Assembly: GCA_966250865.1 (NCBI GenBank)
Contig: CBINIT010000005.1
Span: 1 to 40,557 of the forward strand
Direction: 5' to 3'
Source: CAYGGE01 sp966250865
Lineage (GTDB): Bacteria > Patescibacteriota > UBA1384 > CAYGGE01
DNA: 40,557 nucleotides
Below, piece by piece: positions 1-9,142 of the stretch (within the stretch, counting starts at the first letter, position 1; each line of letters opens with the position of its first letter). The position numbers and the translations under genes are program-made. Under the pieces are notes generated by a model. It was not told where the DNA came from and made no database searches. It saw only the letters and a program-made list of their open reading frames with translations.

Positions 1-2467
1 CCTCTTTGGCGGCTGTTTGCTTGTCGGGGCACTCCATGTTCCACTGATAGACCATCTCTCGTTGGAAGCTATCCCAGAGGCCATAGGCATTATTGGCAAC
101 AATCGCTTTTTTTGATTCCTCAATAAACTCTGGTCGGAGGAATGAATTTTCTGTTTGCGTGATAATCTGATCTCCCAACGAAATATCAGGATTATCGAGG
201 AACTGGCTTACCTTAGTGGGGGTTACCGTACTTTCTTCGCTGAGATCTCGGGCGAGGAGGCCTGCTGTCGCTCGAATCATCGCCGGTCGCATCTGTCCCG
301 TAAAGAAGAAGGTGATGTCTCGTTCGGGAATAGCAGTAATCTGACCCATCTGTTTGATGGTAGGGAGTTCGGCTTCAGCTGAGGCGAAGAAGTCGTCGGG
401 GATGGACTCACCCTCTTCGTCATCCTCGTTGCCTTGTGCCTCGCTCTCTGGGGTTGGGGTGGGGATGGTTTCTATGCCATCGATCGAACTGCTTTGAAAG
501 AAATAGTTATTAAGTGTGACATGGAGGCTGTCGGGAAGGCCGAGGAGAAACCAGAGCTGACGGGCGCCCGCTTCCAGAACTCGTTGGGTTAGCGCTTTAC
601 GGGCGTTAGGAGCAAGGGGTTTATTGGATGACTCAATAAGATCACGGACAAGGCTTCGGTCAACGGTACGGGTACTGTCGCCACTCGTCGGCCAGTTCAT
701 GGCGTTGGCAATAGCGTCGAGCGTTGCCTCTTTGGTGTCATTAGCTGCAGTGCCTTCTTCAAGCTGGCGAAGCGTTTCCGTGCTGACTCCCGATGCATCG
801 GCAAAAAGTTGACGGCCTCGGTTGGTAAGTTGAACTTCGGTTATGGCTGAGGGGTAGTTTGCATCGCCAAGTGTGGCTTTAGTAAGTTTAGTAATGAGTG
901 CCTCACGGCTTGCCTTATTCGTGAGTATGCCCAGGAATGATGAGAAGTTGGGCACGACATTCTTTTGAGTGATGGCAAGAAGAACGTCTTCGTTGATGCG
1001 GGGGAGTCGATCGGTAATTGTTTGATTAAACTGTCGCCCCAAAGCCTCGAATACCGCAGGATGATTTTGGACGTCTAAGCTGAAAAGCTTGTCAGGGGCT
1101 AGCCTAGGATTGATTGGTCGAGCTGTCTTGAGATCAATAACCCGCTCACTGCTTGCTTTTTCAGCCTCTAAGTTGGTGATTAAGAGTTTTGTGTCGTCGG
1201 GCGATAACTCCAAACTATCGGCAAGATAATAGGCACCAAGGGTGGTAAAGGCATCAGTATCGCCTAACAGTAGGCGATCGGCGAAACCCAGTCCTTCAGT
1301 AGTGGGGAGATAGTCTTGAGTTGGAAGATTAAGGGCCGTTGTTAGGTCGCTATAGTAGCTCTGTCTCTCTTTCAGTGCTTCAACCAATTCGGCAAATCGT
1401 GCCTCGCCGCCAAAGCTTAACGCCGTATCTCCACTGTTTTCACTGGTTACGGTAGTTGAAAGTGGTCTATCTGGTAGCCCTAGCTCTTTTTCGAGCACCC
1501 GCTGTCCAATAGTTCGGTAGATGGCATTCCACGTAGCGCCCTCAAATGAGTAGCGAGGGAGGTTAAGCTCACTCTCTAATTGGCGACGGCCTATTGATTC
1601 ATAGAACTCAGCTCGCGAATCGACTTCTGGGAGATTGGGTAGACCGAGAAGCGCAGCTAGTCGCTCCTTGGCAAGTGTTTTGCTGAGTGAGTCGAGGGGA
1701 GTTGCTGTGAGCGTTCCGGGAATGATACCAAATCGTTCTTCCAGCTCACTCTTGGCTAATGCTTGAAGAAACCCATCCCAGCTGTCTACAGCAATCGGTG
1801 AGCTGGTGATGGCTCGTCCTTCTAGCCAGAAGATTTGTTTAGCGAGCGCGTCAAAACTTCTGGCCAATGGCCATCGACGAACGAGCTCGTCCTGCTCGCC
1901 AGTTTGCCACTGTACCCACACTGGCTTTCGGGCGGCGAGGTTTCGAGCAAAGAGGCTGTCGGTATCGCAAAGGATGGTACCAAGGGAGGCGAGAGAAACT
2001 GCCTTTCCATAATAATGTTGGCTGGTCACGGTGGTGTCAGGGAACTTTCGACTTGCCTTAGTGGTGTCGTCGGTATAGCCTCGACGGACTCGGTCCACGA
2101 TGACTTGGTCAAAACCAGGCCCATCTTCGCTGACGAGGGCGGGGAGAAGCTGGGTCATGATCCGTTTGTCGTAGAGTGAGAGGTCCTTTCGATCGAGGTC
2201 TTTCCAGTCTTTTATGTCCGCCTGATTAAGAACGATCGATGGAATATCGGGCGATTCGCTTGCAGCTCGACCTTCATCTAAAAGTCTAGCGAAGCTGCTG
2301 ATCAATGAGTCATCGACTGCTGTACTGGCTGGCTCGAGGCTTTCTTCAATGTCATCGGCTTGGCCGAGGGCTGAGAGTGGTGCGGTGAGTGAGAGTGCGC
2401 TCACGAGGCCAGCGGTAAGAACGGCTCGCAACTGCTGTCTCGTAATTTGTAAGAAGGATGTTGGCAT
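1..2467 (-). CDS. Large exported protein with LGLP-type repeats (3' end outside window)
   Basis: An open frame runs from ATG at 2467 to the window edge with no stop, giving at least 822 residues. The start lies two bases after the stop of the upstream NlpC/P60 gene. Residues 1 to about 36 look like a signal peptide: basic Arg residues, a hydrophobic stretch and a small-residue end (SALG before QADD). The body is mostly helical in appearance and has a recurring motif of the form x-L-x-x-x-L-[GN]-L-P near residues 269-277, 296-304, 324-332, 374-382 and 638-645. Three consecutive copies are spaced 27-28 residues apart. A Pro/Thr then acidic linker lies near 668-690. I do not recognise a named family. 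Being last in the T4SS-like operon and exported, it is probably a cell-surface or extracellular component; that is inference. No catalytic motif was seen. Confidence 0.85.
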   Translation of the reverse strand, partial: MPTSFLQITRQQLRAVLTAGLVSALSLTAPLSALGQADDIEESLEPASTAVDDSLISSFARLLDEGRAASESPDIPSIVLNQADIKDWKDLDRKDLSLYDKRIMTQLLPALVSEDGPGFDQVIVDRVRRGYTDDTTKASRKFPDTTVTSQHYYGKAVSLASLGTILCDTDSLFARNLAARKPVWVQWQTGEQDELVRRWPLARSFDALAKQIFWLEGRAITSSPIAVDSWDGFLQALAKSELEERFGIIPGTLTATPLDSLSKTLAKERLAALLGLPNLPEVDSRAEFYESIGRRQLESELNLPRYSFEGATWNAIYRTIGQRVLEKELGLPDRPLSTTVTSENSGDTALSFGGEARFAELVEALKERQSYYSDLTTALNLPTQDYLPTTEGLGFADRLLLGDTDAFTTLGAYYLADSLELSPDDTKLLITNLEAEKASSERVIDLKTARPINPRLAPDKLFSLDVQNHPAVFEALGRQFNQTITDRLPRINEDVLLAITQKNVVPNFSSFLGILTNKASREALITKLTKATLGDANYPSAITEVQLTNRGRQLFADASGVSTETLRQLEEGTAANDTKEATLDAIANAMNWPTSGDSTRTVDRSLVRDLIESSNKPLAPNARKALTQRVLEAGARQLWFLLGLPDSLHVTLNNYFFQSSSIDGIETIPTPTPESEAQGNEDDEEGESIPDDFFASAEAELPTIKQMGQITAIPERDITFFFTGQMRPAMIRATAGLLARDLSEESTVTPTKVSQFLDNPDISLGDQIITQTENSFLRPEFIEESKKAIVANNAYGLWDSFQREMVYQWNMECPDKQTAAKE

Positions 2468-2469
2468 AG

Positions 2470-3759
2470 CTATTTCTCGAATCGATAGGCGCTAATAAGT
2501 TGGTAATTGCGACCTGGCCCGACTAATTGGCTAACAGAGCGTCGTTTCACCACTTGTTCTCCTGAGCTCGTGTCGGCCATCTCGCCATTGGCAATGTAAA
2601 TACCCGTGTGTCCATAGGTGCCGCTACTACTTGTACGGAAGAAGATCAGATCTCCTGGCTTGAGCTGATTGAGGTTGTCTTGAGACAGTTCAACGCCAGG
2701 CGTTCCACTCACTGATTCGCCGGCTGGCGGCAAGATCCGTACGGCTCCAGCATCTTCAATTTGTTTTGATAGTGTGTGCGCTGCGGCCGAGCAGGTATTG
2801 GGAACGGCCCCTGCTTCTCGGATGACTTTCCCGACAAAAGAAGCACAGGCTAATCGTGGGTTGGGTGCATAGTACGCGCTCGTTGGATCGCCGACTCTTG
2901 ATAGTGCCACAATGGCAATTCTCTCCCCGGGACTCAGAATGTTGAGCTTTACAAAGGCCGTCGCCTCGGTGCGGATGATAGCCTTTTGCTCGGCAACTTG
3001 CGCTTTGTCTTTCGGGTTACTAATAATTGCTTGGGCGGCTGTCTCCATGCGACCAAGGATTGCTGTTGCGTCACCATTGTCAGCTAGTCGCTCTTTGAGT
3101 TTGCCGATCTCGGCTAAAAACTTACGGGTGCTACTAATCGATGAGCTGCTACTTCCTGCTAAGACGCCTTCAAGTACGGCAGAACCAGGGTTGATAGGTT
3201 GTTGCATGCTTGTTCCGGTAGTCGCGGGGTTGGCGCTGGTCGCGCCTAAACTGACCGCAAAGATGAGGGCTATAATCAGCACGGCAATACCGATAACCGC
3301 TACCACAGCCCAAAAGTAGGGGTTGGCCAGAAGCGCTTTAGCGGCGGCGGCAATCGCCTGACGAGAAACGGCCTGAAGCGCTCGTCGGCCAACTTGCTTC
3401 GCTGCGTTGCCGACAACCTTTTGGGCCTGGTCACGCGCTGCTTTTGCAGCGGCATCTCTAATCGGATTGGATGCTGACGGCCTATTGTCTCGTTGCTCAG
3501 GCTGCTCCTCGTCTGAAAAGATTTGCCGCACTCCGGCGGGATCTATCTCGCTTGGCCGCTCTTCTTTTTCTTCCTTGACTTGTTGACTAAGTCGAAGAAA
3601 CTGGTCAGCGCGGTTTCGAGCTGACCTGACTAGCTCTCGCTTCTCCTCAAGCTCTTGGGCCTTAAGACGAGCAATCTTACCTTCCTGCTCAAACTTGGTG
3701 AGTACAGGAAATTGATCACGTTTTTTCTTTGAAGGAGAGGATGGAGGCGTGGTGGCCAT
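2470..3759 (-). CDS. Membrane-anchored NlpC/P60 peptidoglycan hydrolase
   Basis: The protein has 429 residues. Residues 1-145 are charged, Ala-rich and probably helical, with no signal peptide. One transmembrane helix lies near 147-172. A linker and helical region follow, then a C-terminal NlpC/P60-type cysteine peptidase domain at about 280-425. The nucleophile is Cys305 in CASFV, followed by LKPGDLIFF (366-374) and His384 in GHTGIYI, which is the usual arrangement. The third polar residue of the family is not obvious; the position often held by His reads as MADT here. NlpC/P60 enzymes usually cut peptide stems of peptidoglycan. In a T4SS operon such a domain (compare CwlT of Gram-positive conjugation systems) opens the wall for the apparatus. 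The start has an AAGGAG Shine-Dalgarno overlapping the stop of the upstream propeller gene. The N-terminal cytoplasmic part is unexplained. Confidence 0.88.
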   Translation of the reverse strand: MATTPPSSPSKKKRDQFPVLTKFEQEGKIARLKAQELEEKRELVRSARNRADQFLRLSQQVKEEKEERPSEIDPAGVRQIFSDEEQPEQRDNRPSASNPIRDAAAKAARDQAQKVVGNAAKQVGRRALQAVSRQAIAAAAKALLANPYFWAVVAVIGIAVLIIALIFAVSLGATSANPATTGTSMQQPINPGSAVLEGVLAGSSSSSISSTRKFLAEIGKLKERLADNGDATAILGRMETAAQAIISNPKDKAQVAEQKAIIRTEATAFVKLNILSPGERIAIVALSRVGDPTSAYYAPNPRLACASFVGKVIREAGAVPNTCSAAAHTLSKQIEDAGAVRILPPAGESVSGTPGVELSQDNLNQLKPGDLIFFRTSSSGTYGHTGIYIANGEMADTSSGEQVVKRRSVSQLVGPGRNYQLISAYRFEK

Positions 3760-3767
3760 AACTCTCC

Positions 3768-4931
3768 TTATTGATTAACGGGTAGCGAGAAGAGCGTACC
3801 TTGGTAGAGGTAGTAGACCGTCTTCTCGTCGGTGCTTACGAACAGCGAGGTTATTGTGTCGTCAGGTGCATAGACATCAAGTGTCGTGAGCGCTCCCGTA
3901 GTTCGGTCAACTGCCGATAGCTGGTTCGGTGTAAGGACGAAAAGTTTTGATGGTCCGAAGGCATAGGTTTCTCCGTTCGGGCGAATATTGGTATTACGAC
4001 GATCCTTCCCTTCATGGGTGGCCATGACAAGCTCACCGTTCTCCCGAAACGCGAGCTGCTTCTTATCGTCTGAAAAGACGGGATCATAGGCATTTTGGCT
4101 GGTAGTGATCGGAATAACAGTTCGAGTATGGTTGTTGCTACTGATGATGTCGTCTGGTACTGCTGGGTCTGCTCCAGTTATCATTACCTCATTGGTGGGG
4201 CCTTGAACCAACCTTACCTTGCGATTAGCAGGAATCCCAAGGTGATCGTAGCGAACGAGGTCATTGCCGCTTCGATCGGCCTGCACCAAAAGGCTGATTC
4301 CGTCGGGAAGTTTGGTGAGGTAGTAGAAGCTTGTGCCGCTTACGTCCCAGGCAGTATCGGTGACAGGCTGGGTCATTGCTTTATAGCTTTGATTAAGAAG
4401 ATCATATCGGTTAAAGTCGTAGACGCCGACCTCGCCATTTTGTCTATAGAGAATGGCTAAGCTAAAGTCGGGCGCCCAGTCGACGCGACGTATACCGTTG
4501 AGTTTTGGCGTGATTGGCTCTGCGGGCTGACCGGCTTCGGTGAGGTTCAGGCGATAGAGTGTGTCGTCTTGGGCGAAATACAGTATGCTATGATCCGCGT
4601 TGGTGCGCAACGAGTGCATGGCGCTATCGATGACTTTTTGTGGCTTAGGGAGCGAAACGAGCTCAACTCGTTTTGTCGTGTGACCTCCGAGTCGGGCGCT
4701 GTAACTAAACGACTGGCTTCGATAGCCGGGAGCGCTAATCACTAGTTGGTATGAACCCTGCTTTAAGTGGAGGGTTCGGTCGGCGACGGGCGTTCCGTTA
4801 ACCGTCACCGTTGCCTCTGTCGGAATAATATCGAGCACCAGCACATCGAGATAGAAATAGCGCCAAAAGACAAAGCCAGCGAGGGCTAAGATGGCGAGCG
4901 CTAAAATAAGTGAAAGATAGAGGCGTGTCAT
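3768..4931 (-). CDS. Membrane-anchored PEGA-domain beta-propeller protein
   Basis: The protein has 387 residues. A single N-terminal transmembrane helix (about 5-24) is followed by a PEGA-like domain at 30-92, seen as DIIPTEATVTVNGTPV, then LKQGSYQLVISAPGY. PEGA domains are small beta sandwiches often found on surface proteins. The remaining 290 residues are beta-rich, with repeats of the kind 'YFAQDDTLYRL' and 'KQLAFRENGELVMA', as in TolB/WD40-like propellers. The predicted topology has the C-terminal domain outside. Its ATG overlaps the TGA of the upstream gene by four bases (ATGA), so the two are probably translationally coupled. It resembles that neighbour in design. No catalytic residues are expected; a binding or structural role at the cell surface is inferred. 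Confidence 0.75.
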   Translation of the reverse strand: MTRLYLSLILALAILALAGFVFWRYFYLDVLVLDIIPTEATVTVNGTPVADRTLHLKQGSYQLVISAPGYRSQSFSYSARLGGHTTKRVELVSLPKPQKVIDSAMHSLRTNADHSILYFAQDDTLYRLNLTEAGQPAEPITPKLNGIRRVDWAPDFSLAILYRQNGEVGVYDFNRYDLLNQSYKAMTQPVTDTAWDVSGTSFYYLTKLPDGISLLVQADRSGNDLVRYDHLGIPANRKVRLVQGPTNEVMITGADPAVPDDIISSNNHTRTVIPITTSQNAYDPVFSDDKKQLAFRENGELVMATHEGKDRRNTNIRPNGETYAFGPSKLFVLTPNQLSAVDRTTGALTTLDVYAPDDTITSLFVSTDEKTVYYLYQGTLFSLPVNQ

Positions 4932-5968
4932 GGTTTTACCGTAACGTTGAGCTTAGTTAGCCCGTCGAGTGTGACGGTGTATAGACTACTATTCTTATTA
5001 TCCCACAAAATCGTTAAATCTTCGCTTTTTACATTGAGCGTCGCGATGTCGCTCGCCTTGCCGGACTTGTAAAGCCTTATCTTTGTATGGTTACCGCTTT
5101 TAGTCCAGTAGACTGCTGTTTCCTCTCCGGCTAGCCACGTACTTCGACTCAGGTAGAGGTCTCCGGGTACAGTGTAGGTAGCGATTGTCTCGCCTTGTTC
5201 GTTGTATCGAGTAACAACGTTGCTCGATACCTCTTTGACGAGAGCAGTGTCACCTGAACGAGTTATCTCAGCCCCTTCTTTTAAGGTAGCAATGTTCTTC
5301 CAGCGGGTTCCGTCGTGGCGAGCGATTGAAAGATTGTTAAATGTGCGGTCCATGTACTGATAGATGATGCTGTTCTTGCCGAGGAAAGTAATAGCTCGAA
5401 TATTGGCGTTGAGATGGCTTATCTTGTCTTCTGCGATATCAAAAAGTGCTTTAACAAAGGCCGTATCCTTTTCCTGTGGGTCGTGGAGTGCGTTGGTATT
5501 GTTTTCGTCTTGCCAGTTTCGGGCGATGAGAATGGCCTTGGCGTGATCTGGCGACCAGACAAGGTGCTCGGTAGAGGCTGGAATAGTTGCCAGGCTCGTT
5601 GTCTCGCCAGTACTTAGATCGGTTCGAAGGAGCTCTCTAGTGGTTGGATCGAGGTAGTAGAGCGTCTGGGTAGCCGTGTCGAGACTCACGAAATTGGCAC
5701 TTGCGAGAATGAGCGAATCTTCTCCTTGGGGGCTAGAGCTGGCTATGGGACGAGGACTTTCTTGCGCCACAGGAGAGGGAGAAGCGGCTACCGATGGTAC
5801 AGCTTCAGGCGATGCCGCAGCGGTAAAACTTGGTGTGGCTAGGGGTAGTGAACTCGAGGGGCTAGGATGTCTCGATCGATTGAGCATACTGATAAAGAGG
5901 CCTAAGACAACCACCCCTAAAATAAGTGGGTACTGAAACCGCTGAATAAAACGAAGTGCTTTTTGCAT
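4928..5968 (-). CDS. Membrane-anchored TolB-like beta-propeller protein
   Basis: The protein has 346 residues. One transmembrane helix lies at about 13-30, followed by a Pro/Ser/Ala-rich linker (about 33-82) that probably spans the wall. A beta-rich domain follows with propeller-like repeats (LYYLDPTTRELLRTD, LVWSPDHAKAILIA, IIYQYMDRTFNNLS). It belongs to the same broad class as the next gene but lacks the PEGA domain. It lies three bases after the transglycosylase gene and overlaps the following gene by four bases. A surface-exposed binding or assembly protein is the simplest guess; no enzyme motif was seen. The family assignment rests on pattern recognition of repeats and not on an alignment. 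Confidence 0.7.
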   Translation of the reverse strand: MQKALRFIQRFQYPLILGVVVLGLFISMLNRSRHPSPSSSLPLATPSFTAAASPEAVPSVAASPSPVAQESPRPIASSSPQGEDSLILASANFVSLDTATQTLYYLDPTTRELLRTDLSTGETTSLATIPASTEHLVWSPDHAKAILIARNWQDENNTNALHDPQEKDTAFVKALFDIAEDKISHLNANIRAITFLGKNSIIYQYMDRTFNNLSIARHDGTRWKNIATLKEGAEITRSGDTALVKEVSSNVVTRYNEQGETIATYTVPGDLYLSRSTWLAGEETAVYWTKSGNHTKIRLYKSGKASDIATLNVKSEDLTILWDNKNSSLYTVTLDGLTKLNVTVKP

Positions 5969-5971
5969 AAC

Positions 5972-7321
5972 CTACCGTTTAAGCTTACTAATGTCTGGCT
6001 GCAGGATGATAACGCCGCTATACCGATCGACTTGGGGGACGCGCTTGGCTAATGACTCGTCGAGGATGCCGCGCGATGGGGAAGAGGCGTGACGAAGCAG
6101 TACCTCACCGTCATTGTTAAAAAGGAAGCCAACGTGCCGTACGCCGTTACTGAGTGTGCTGCTTACAAACGCTACGATCGTGCCGTCGATTGCTTCGGCC
6201 CTAATTTTCGGAACATCTGACCAGGAAATGATCGGTAGGTCCACGTCGCCGAGTCCACCGCTAAAGTCAACCCAATGGACTTGTCGGGGGGTGATGCCTG
6301 ACTGAGCGGCCACTGAGGCAGTGATCTCTCTCGCTGGCCAGCCATAGGGCTCGTAGAGCCAGCCGGGAATAGGTGTTTGGATTCGTCCAGCTTTAGGGAG
6401 ATGATTCTGCGGATCGGCGCCTTTGAGGAGGTAGTCGACCGCAGCGCTCAGGCTTCCAAAGTGTGGGGTAAGGATCTCGGCAAAGGTTCGTTCGATCAGC
6501 GTCTGGCAGTCGAGGCATTGTACGCTTTCGTAGCGAAGTTTGGCCTTTCGTCCATACGGCAAATCAAGAAAAGGAGCGCTTACTGATTTAATGTTTGACG
6601 GACTGAGCTCTCCGGTGTTGGCTGGAAGCTGTTCGGCGGCGCTTTCTTCGCTTACGCGAACAACGTAGCCTTTAGCCAAGTAGTCTTCAGCGACCCCGAG
6701 AACTTTCTCTCGGTAGTGCGCCTCAGTCTCTCCTGAGTTGTAGGCACTAATTGCTCTGCCCCGACGATTTTTGCCATCGGCAGGCCACGGCCGAGGGCCG
6801 AGATAAGCGGGCTGCAAGGTGCCCCAGTCTTCGCCGAAGTTATTATTGCGGTCAGTGCCAAGCTTTCGGGCCGCCGCGCGCAGCGCCATGATCGGGTTCG
6901 TTCGATTTCTAGCCCGCTCCTCAGCATCTCCTGGTCCAAACTCGTTATAGGCGGCAGCGGTGTCCGGCATAAACTGGCCAAGGCCGAGGGCGCCGGAGCG
7001 ATTAGCCGCATTAGGGTTGCCGCTCGATTCCCAGTTGATGAGCGCCATGAACTCGTCAGCCGGCAGTTTGTATCGGTCTACCATCTCTTGCATGGTTTTT
7101 CGGAGCTCTTCAAAGAGCTCGTCGGTATAAAATTGCTTCCAGCTCGGGGGGAGCCGTACGACAAGCCAGCGGCTGCCAGCGGCTGCTACCGCCCTACCCC
7201 CTGAGGCTCCGCCTGGCGTTTCGCCTTGGCCTCCAGTGCCGGTAAAAAGAGGGCCAGCAGTTACTGCCCCAGCGATAAGAATGGTAATAACGATGGCCAG
7301 TCCGATGACAAGCTTACCCAT
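5972..7321 (-). CDS. Bifunctional lytic transglycosylase (SLT) / DUF1460-like hydrolase, VirB1-like
   Basis: The protein has 449 residues. Residues 1-25 form a hydrophobic signal or anchor, then a Gly-rich linker. Residues about 80-215 form an SLT lytic transglycosylase domain: catalytic Glu98 in INWESSGNP, GALGLGQFMP (110-119) and AYNSGE (193-198). Residues about 247-440 resemble the DUF1460/NlpC-P60-clan amidases: SAPFLDLPYG, Cys272 in CLDCQTLIE, His396 in RHVGFLF and HASS at 411-414. SLT cleaves the glycan strand; DUF1460 members cleave at the lactyl or stem-peptide side. Together they could degrade both parts of the wall locally, the role of VirB1 in T4SS. It sits between the VirB4 ATPase (6 bases upstream) and the propeller genes. 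The SLT call is strong; the DUF1460 call is moderate and the fusion is notable. Confidence 0.88.
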   Translation of the reverse strand: MGKLVIGLAIVITILIAGAVTAGPLFTGTGGQGETPGGASGGRAVAAAGSRWLVVRLPPSWKQFYTDELFEELRKTMQEMVDRYKLPADEFMALINWESSGNPNAANRSGALGLGQFMPDTAAAYNEFGPGDAEERARNRTNPIMALRAAARKLGTDRNNNFGEDWGTLQPAYLGPRPWPADGKNRRGRAISAYNSGETEAHYREKVLGVAEDYLAKGYVVRVSEESAAEQLPANTGELSPSNIKSVSAPFLDLPYGRKAKLRYESVQCLDCQTLIERTFAEILTPHFGSLSAAVDYLLKGADPQNHLPKAGRIQTPIPGWLYEPYGWPAREITASVAAQSGITPRQVHWVDFSGGLGDVDLPIISWSDVPKIRAEAIDGTIVAFVSSTLSNGVRHVGFLFNNDGEVLLRHASSPSRGILDESLAKRVPQVDRYSGVIILQPDISKLKR

Positions 7322-7327
7322 AACGGC

Positions 7328-9142
7328 CTACCCTTGTGTTGCGCTTGGTGGGGGCGGAGTTCCGGTTTCAGCTGCTTCCTGTTCGGCGATAGCTCGCTCG
7401 GCTAAAATCTCTTGAGGATTGGTCGTAATAAGCTGGTCTTCAACCCCTGAGCCGATGACTTTAATGGCCACATGGTTCTGCCCGGCAAAGAACAATCCAT
7501 CGCCGATGTCTGACTCAAGGAGGAGGAGCTTCTCACCTTCAGTGAGATTGAATGCCTCAGCGACGCGGTCAATCGCCGAGGTGGATTGTTTGAGGAGGAT
7601 CTGCAGCGACGTGTTGTTGATGATTGACCGGCCATATTTTGAATCCAGGAAATCTTCAACATCTTGGCTCAACGTAGTCATGCCAAGATAGTATTTCCGG
7701 GCTCGCTTGGCAAACGAGTAAAGATAGGCGGCCGAGTCTTCATGCTGGAGGAGGATCCATGCCTCATCAATTACCAAGACGCGCTTGCGAAGCTCGTGAC
7801 GAATCGTATTCCAGACGAACGAGAGAATCATGTAACTCCCAATCGGTCGAAGCTGCTCTTCGAGATCGCGGATTGAAAAAACAAGAAACCCATTTTGCAG
7901 ATCGATGTTGGTTGGCTGGCTAAATAGGCCGGCTAACGTTCCTTCGGTGTATCGGCCAAGTCTGGCAGCCAGCTTCTCCATGCCGGGCGATTGCTTGAGG
8001 GACGCTACGACATCGGATAAGAGTGGGGGCGGGTTGCTGTGGGTCCCAATCTCAATTGTGATGCCTTTTTGGGCATAAACGGCGAGAAGCACCTTGTCTA
8101 AGACCGCATCTTCTTCGGGAGACAGACCGTTGACCATCAAGGAGATGAGGTTGCGAGCGGTGACGATGGCAGTGCGCAAAATATCCTCACCAGTTTCGCC
8201 TTCGTATGGTGGCGGTAGATCGAGCGGATTAATGCGGGTTTGTGAGTTGATCGAGAAGTTGAGATAGGTCCCACCCAACGTTTCGGCTAAGGCGCGATAC
8301 TCGTTCTCTGGGTCAATAACGATAACGTCGGTGCCCAGCATCAAGGTACGGAGGATCTCAAGCTTCACTAGGTAGCTTTTTCCTGAACCAGCCTTGCCTA
8401 AGATGAGCGAATTGGCATTCTCTAGGTTAAAGCGATCGAAAAGTACAAGCGAATTATTGTGGCGGTTAACGCCGTATAAGATGCCCTCATTGGAGGTGAG
8501 TGACGAAGAGGTGAATGGGAAGGTGGTTGAGAGCGACCCCGTATCGAGATTTCGAGTGATCGATAGCTCGTCGGTGCCAATCGGCATGGTTGAATTAAAC
8601 CCTTGCTCCATCTGGAGAAAGGCCTGCTTGGTATAGATGAGCGCTCCATTTAAGTAGGACTCAATCTGCTTAATGCTCGCCGATAAGGCCTCGGTAGTCT
8701 TGCCATAGACGGTGACGTAAAGCCCGAAGTGGAATAGCCGGGCTTCGCCGCGAACAAGCGTATCGCGAAGCTGCTCGATGTCGGTTATGGCGGCCTCAAG
8801 CTCTGGGTTACGGACCAGCCCCTTGTCCTGCTCGATGCTGTAACTAGCGTGCAATTGCGTCACTTTTCGGCGAAGCTGTGGAAGAAGGCTATTGCTATCG
8901 ATAGGATAGATAAAGAACGAGACGTCCATCGGGACATCGAGATTGATGAGCGGATAGATCCAGTTGGTTTCGAGGAAGTGAGGATAGGTATAGACAAATA
9001 AGGTTTTTGCGTAAAGATTGTCGAGCTCGATGTGGTCGGCGGTTACCACGAAAGAAGCAGGCGCAATTGCATTGATAGCGCTGGCAATAGGGCTGTTTTT
9101 TGGCCCACGGTTCTTCTCTTGTTTTTCGGTAGGGTTGCTCAT
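7328..9142 (-). CDS. virB4: VirB4/TraC-family T4SS ATPase (catalytic part)
   Basis: The protein has 604 residues. The N-terminal 230 residues match the beta-rich pre-ATPase region of VirB4/TraC proteins. Walker A is GKAGSGKS at about 249-256, followed by VIVIDPENEYRALAE and INPLDLP, both typical of VirB4. Walker B is RVLVIDEAW at about 454-462, followed by a sensor region with TTLSQDVEDFLDS and IINNTSLQILLKQ. VirB4 hexamers sit at the inner membrane and power assembly and substrate transfer. At 604 residues it is shorter than many VirB4 proteins of roughly 800, because the extreme N-terminal part is encoded by the preceding gene, with which it shares ATGA (9139-9142). The C-terminus is a Glu/Ala/Pro tail. 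This is the most secure functional call in the window. Confidence 0.96.
   Translation of the reverse strand: MSNPTEKQEKNRGPKNSPIASAINAIAPASFVVTADHIELDNLYAKTLFVYTYPHFLETNWIYPLINLDVPMDVSFFIYPIDSNSLLPQLRRKVTQLHASYSIEQDKGLVRNPELEAAITDIEQLRDTLVRGEARLFHFGLYVTVYGKTTEALSASIKQIESYLNGALIYTKQAFLQMEQGFNSTMPIGTDELSITRNLDTGSLSTTFPFTSSSLTSNEGILYGVNRHNNSLVLFDRFNLENANSLILGKAGSGKSYLVKLEILRTLMLGTDVIVIDPENEYRALAETLGGTYLNFSINSQTRINPLDLPPPYEGETGEDILRTAIVTARNLISLMVNGLSPEEDAVLDKVLLAVYAQKGITIEIGTHSNPPPLLSDVVASLKQSPGMEKLAARLGRYTEGTLAGLFSQPTNIDLQNGFLVFSIRDLEEQLRPIGSYMILSFVWNTIRHELRKRVLVIDEAWILLQHEDSAAYLYSFAKRARKYYLGMTTLSQDVEDFLDSKYGRSIINNTSLQILLKQSTSAIDRVAEAFNLTEGEKLLLLESDIGDGLFFAGQNHVAIKVIGSGVEDQLITTNPQEILAERAIAEQEAAETGTPPPPSATQG

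Noticed and set aside
1..2467. Gene-free stretch at the left edge
   Set aside because: No complete minus-strand ORF is present only because the stop lies outside the window. Codon-by-codon reading shows an unbroken frame of 822 residues.
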